Position numbers and translations under genes: made by a program. Shown here one piece after another: positions 52,340 through 64,000 of a DNA stretch of 64,000 nucleotides. The stretch is from Gymnorhina tibicen (taxonomy: Eukaryota; Chordata; Aves; Passeriformes; Artamidae), in contig VXAZ01002108.1 in NCBI GenBank assembly GCA_013399875.1, forward strand, positions 310,001 to 374,000. Direction: 5' to 3'. How positions within the stretch are numbered: position 1 is the stretch's first letter; every line of letters begins with the position of its first letter. The notes under the pieces were generated by a model. The model saw only the letters and a program-made list of their open reading frames with translations, was not told the origin of the DNA and ran no database searches.

Positions 52340-53205
52340 CTGAGGAAAGAACAGAACAATGGCATTATTAAAACACAGTTCAAAGCGGAGAATCAAATAA
52401 TATCACTTTCTGAAGTACCAACGTAATTAAAGCTGTATTTCTTACCACTATGTGAATTTTGTTTTCCTTAAACTATCTAGAGTTAGCAGGATGCCTTGAC
52501 CATCTTTATGAAAGTTTGCAGCCGAAGTGTAATGGGAACAAACTGATGCAAAATTATGCTCACTCCAAACTTCAATTTTATGGAAGTCAGTATCTGAACT
52601 TTGGAATTGCTATGAAGACCCTGAACAGGTGAACCCTATGAAAAGCATCACAGCCCTCCCTTATGTGGTTTGCCTTAAGTGGCACAAATATAAAACTCAA
52701 CATCAGCCTCAGATAATAACTTACGGATTTGCTAACCCTTAATAATAAGAAGGGACTGAATAAAGCTGTCTGCATCCTTCTTAAGGACACAAAGGCCTGT
52801 ATCTTTTACTTTCCCCATTTTCTTACAATTCGAAGGTTGTCGTTAAGCTCTCAGACTACCCACGAAGTTTTTGCATTACACTTCTGCAAAACTTGCATGG
52901 TCAAAGTTATACTAATACATTTTAATAAAAGACCATTCAGACTTACAGTAAAAAAATTACAGGCTTTGTGAGAACAAGCATTCACTGGAGATGTGTGAAG
53001 TTCACACATTCACATAGTTTGCCTTTTGGAGTTATTCTGACCACCTCCTTTAGATATTGACTGTATTGAAAAGCCAGTGCCAAAATCTTGCTTATTATGC
53101 AGGGATTCTCTCTCAACTTCTCTAGCATTTTTTGACATTCAGTGATTTTCAAGTGACACATTCTATTTTTCTAGACAAGAACAGAAACTAAATACTCAAA
53201 CTTAC
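52340..53205 (-). other. THOC2: THOC2 intron (866 bp)
   Basis: GT-AG intron (gtaagt donor). AT-rich, nothing further seen. Confidence 0.85.
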
Positions 53206-53642
53206 CCCTTTCAGATTCTGATGTTTCTGATCGGGGAACAGGTGACTTCAAGGACCCAGCTACTGGCACCTTTTCTCCTCCTTTAGCATTTTCCTTGGAT
53301 TTCATTTCCTTCGCTAGATCTCTTTCTCTGGATGGCTCCTTTTCTCTCTCCTTTTCTGCAGCTGACTTTGACTCAATGATGGTAACAACCGTCTTGGACT
53401 TTTCTTCTTTTGAAGCTTTTTCTTCTTTCTTCACTTTTTCCTTCTCTTTGTCAGATTTTGGCGTCTTCTCCTTGATCTCTCTTGCTTTCTCATCTTTGTT
53501 TGCCCGTTCTTCCTTCGGTTTATCTTTCCCATCTTTCCCAAGTGCCTTCATCTCCGGAGTGGCAGCTGGAGTCTTGTCTTTTTTTTCTTTATCTTTTTCC
53601 TTCCCGCTTTTTTCTTTATCATCTTTCTCTTTAATAATTTTG
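53206..53642 (-). CDS. THOC2: THOC2 large exon of the Lys/Glu-rich tail
   Basis: 437 bp, the largest coding exon here. One base in completes a Ser, and it ends phase 1 at AGG G|gtaagt. It encodes [20 protein letters not shown], then [20 protein letters not shown], a long [18 protein letters not shown] stretch, [20 protein letters not shown] and [16 protein letters not shown]. It is highly charged and disordered, recognisable as THOC2. Its codon use is extremely A-rich, a simple-sequence character and not a sign of transfer. Confidence 0.96.
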
Positions 53643-54022
53643 CTGCATCAAAAGTTAAAAGGCCAATTAGCATGGATACAAAACACGGCTCTAGCTTTAT
53701 CACAGGAGTTTTAATTCTGAATGTTTGATAGAATTTCCTGGAGCAGTCACTGTAAGATTTCAGATTTGCTATTTCTTTATCAGAACAGCAACAAGCAAAT
53801 GTTCTCATTTATATTATTTAGCTAAAATGAGATGCATTTAACAACATCGGATCAGTAAAACTGTGTATTTTGAAAGAAATAATGTTGTTTATTAAACTTT
53901 CATGAAATGGAAACTATTTATACAGAACCCAGAAGTGAAAATAAAAGGCAGGTCATTTTCAAGTGTATTTCTTTGGCTTGGAAGGAAGAAAATAGAGAAC
54001 GTGTAAGAACAGTTTTTCTCAC
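53643..54022 (-). other. THOC2: THOC2 intron (380 bp)
   Basis: GT-AG (gtgaga ... ttgatgcag). No other feature seen. Confidence 0.87.
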
Positions 54023-54125
54023 CTATTAGACGCACTGTTTCCATTGCTTGTTGTCACCTTCGGTGTAGCGTTGACAGTTTTATTAATAACTTTCACCACA
54101 CCCTGAGACTTCTCCTTTAGTTTAT
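54023..54125 (-). CDS. THOC2: THOC2 exon with NAGNAG acceptor
   Basis: 103 bp with phase 1 in and phase 2 out. It encodes (D)KLKEKSQGVVKVINKTVNAT, then PKVTTSNGNSASN. The acceptor reads ttaaagcag, so splicing after aag would start at 54128 and insert one Ala (EETADK), while splicing after cag gives EETDK as in human. I chose the latter. Confidence 0.93.
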
Positions 54126-54425
54126 CTGCTTTAAAAAAAAAAAAAGAACAGCTCTATTTCAACAAGTTACTATATATCCTATTGGTTAAAATACAACAAG
54201 TAGCTGAGCATATTCATGTAAGGTCATGTGTAGCTAACAGCTAAAATAGGCAGCAGAACACCCTCTCCCAAAACCAAGTAAAAATAAACAACATGCACTG
54301 ATCCCATTTAGCATCACATTTACATTTTTTCTTTTTAGCTTAATGAGGCAAATATTGAGAGAAGCCTGTTATGTCAGAAGAATTCTACTAAAAAATAAAC
54401 ATATAATAATCATAGGTGTGTTTAC

Positions 54426-54610
54426 CAGTCTCCTCAGTAGTTCCCTCTTCCAGTCTAACTGTATTTATTGTGAGAGACGTAGGCATCCCAGCACCACCTG
54501 GCCCATTTTGTACTGTTGCAGGTACAGCATTCCTGGCAGGTGGGTCTTTGTGGTGAAATTCATTTTCAGGTATCATGAAAGGCTTCCTACTTTTCAACTG
54601 TCCAGAATAG
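54426..54610 (-). CDS. THOC2: THOC2 exon (start of disordered tail)
   Basis: 185 bp. One base completes Gly and it ends phase 1 (ACT G|gtaaac). It encodes [20 protein letters not shown], then [20 protein letters not shown] and [18 protein letters not shown] and [13 protein letters not shown] are strong THOC2 signatures. The second half is Gly/Thr-rich and less conserved. Confidence 0.96.
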
Positions 54611-55531
<921 letters not shown>

Positions 55532-55591
55532 CTAAAACATACATTAAATCTAATGAAGTTGGGGTTTTTTTTAAAGCATTCAAAAACGTTA

Positions 55592-55747
<156 letters not shown>

Positions 55748-56231
55748 CTACATGCACATCAAAGAATAGGAAAAAATTATTTTTTGGGAAACAAAACTGG
55801 TAATTCTAAATTCTAAACTCTAAAGAATGAGACACGATCACACTTTACAAGACTCACATAATTATTTTTTTTTAAGATAATTTATGTAGAAATTTTAGTT
55901 GTGGGTGAGAGAAAAGATTATTCACCATACAACTAGCTTGTGCAAGGAGTATTAGAAGAGTTTCCATATGCTCCCTATCTTTGAGGTAAGCTATGTGAAA
56001 ATCAGAAATGGAAAGGGTTTTTTTAGCAAATATATTTTCTGACACCATACAAAATGACTTCTATCAAAACTACATGAATTATAATAATATACGTCTATGA
56101 TTATGCCATCAGAAAAATCCACTCTGTTTTTAAATCTAACAGTTTCACTAAAACCATTTTTACTGTGCTGAATTACACAAATGGTTAGTATATATTCTAA
56201 TGAGCAAACTCATTTTATTAATCTCCTATAC
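55748..56231 (-). other. THOC2: THOC2 intron (484 bp)
   Basis: GT-AG (gtatag ... catgtag). AT-rich, nothing further seen. Confidence 0.87.
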
Positions 56232-56360
56232 CTTTTCATATATGACTCTGTCACTGTGCCATCTGGTCACGGTCTCCAGCATACAGCATAAAAACCTGCC
56301 ATATCTACTGGCTTCATTTTCTGTGCAACTTGCAACTGTATATATAATATCAGAGAAAAC
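56232..56360 (-). CDS. THOC2: THOC2 exon (Tho2 region)
   Basis: 129 bp, 43 codons, phase 0. It encodes [20 protein letters not shown], then [20 protein letters not shown] and YEK. The acceptor is tgttctcag. Confidence 0.97.
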
Positions 56361-61464
<5,104 letters not shown>

Positions 61465-62065
61465 CTACAAGTGAAAGATACAAAAAGTTAGCAAACATTA
61501 TTATTTTGTTCAACAATCAAGTTAGGGAGAGCTTCAAAGACTGCTTTTTTTTTTTCCTTTTTGTTTCTCATTAAAAATGCAAATACCAAATAGTAGAGCA
61601 AAACATTTCTCATGGGCGAAAAACAATAAAATAAAAAAAAACCCATCAAGAGAAGCCAGCAGAACTCAAGAGCATTCTATTCTATCAGAATGGAATGCAA
61701 CTAGTTCCTACTGCCTAAGGCAGCAAAAGAATTTTTTAAAAAAAAGGAAGTTTCACTACCAAATTAAGATTAGAAAAACATGAGGGACACTTAAGAAATA
61801 AGAATTTAACTTTTTATGACAAAGGATGCTTTGCTTTTTTACTCGGAAATCACTTGTCAATATAATGTACTTTTAATACACCGATATATTTTAGTAGAGC
61901 AACCCTCCAATCAGTTTTAAAAGTCTTATGTATTTGTTGTACTGGATTCTCATATATCATTTTACAGATTTTGCTATTTATGTGCTGAATTCTTACATAT
62001 TGTGATGATACACTAGAACTTAACAAAAAGGAGGGGATCTCATAAATACAGGTGTTTTTACTTGC
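61465..62065 (-). other. THOC2: GC-AG intron in THOC2 (601 bp)
   Basis: The upstream exon must end at ...YDQ (CAG), and the next bases are gcaagt. That is the classic strong context of a GC donor (CAG|gcaagt), with a normal ttgtag acceptor. It is still spliced by the major spliceosome. Confidence 0.93.
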
Positions 62066-62245
62066 CTGATCATACAGTTTTCCCACCAGCTTCAGATGTT
62101 TTTCCCCTCCTTCTTGAAAGATGACACCATTTCTCTGTTGAGCCATAAGCAGGCACAGTGGGAGGGCAAGATCATGGTCCAATAACGCATCTTTCAATCT
62201 CTGAGATGATTTTTTTGTATTCCTGATTTGGCCAAAGTATCCACC
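62066..62245 (-). CDS. THOC2: THOC2 exon
   Basis: 180 bp, 60 codons, phase 0. It encodes [20 protein letters not shown], then [20 protein letters not shown] and [20 protein letters not shown]. Acceptor actgtgtag; the donor is the unusual GC site. Confidence 0.97.

Positions 62246-64000
<1,755 letters not shown>

Overview
This is nuclear DNA from a bird, probably a passerine. It has vertebrate split genes, low repeat density and no bacterial-style operons. The interspersed repeats are CR1 LINE 3' ends plus one SINE with a tRNA-Ile(GAT)-like head and a CR1-X-like tail, the architecture described for TguSINE1 of zebra finch. The window holds the 3' parts of two genes arranged tail to tail, GRIA3 (+) and THOC2 (-). 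The same convergent pair lies on human Xq25, and its avian counterpart is expected on chicken chromosome 4 / passerine 4A (inference from known synteny).

Positions 1-34408 are the 3' part of GRIA3, which encodes the AMPA receptor subunit GluA3. Four coding exons are present: the 248-bp exon for the distal ligand-binding domain (12039-12286), the mutually exclusive 115-bp flop (12845-12959) and flip (28847-28961) exons, and the terminal exon with TM4, the cytoplasmic tail and the PDZ ligand (31133-31378). A roughly 3-kb 3' UTR follows and ends at AATAAA 34381-34386. The conserved R/G RNA-editing hairpin (12279-12344) spans the end of the 248-bp exon. A 17-bp hairpin (28794-28834) abuts the flip acceptor. 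The introns carry two minisatellites, a GACA microsatellite, the SINE and a candidate POU/homeodomain-rich non-coding element.

Positions 34409-42077 are intergenic. They contain three CR1 3' fragments, two of them facing each other around a short CpG-dense block at 39383-39537. I see no supported gene there.

Positions 42078-64000 are the 3' part of THOC2 on the minus strand (TREX/THO mRNA export). Nineteen coding exons run from 62865 down to the stop at 45035. They join in frame into 924 residues plus stop, about the C-terminal 58 per cent of a protein that is 1593 residues in human. Splicing of this gene is varied. The last coding intron is a textbook AT-AC U12-type (minor spliceosome) intron of 101 bp. 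Another intron is GC-AG. One acceptor is a NAGNAG tandem, one exon is only 36 bp, and an extra intron probably lies in the 3' UTR. Exon boundaries were read from splice consensus, phase continuity and recalled similarity to vertebrate family members; no alignment was run.
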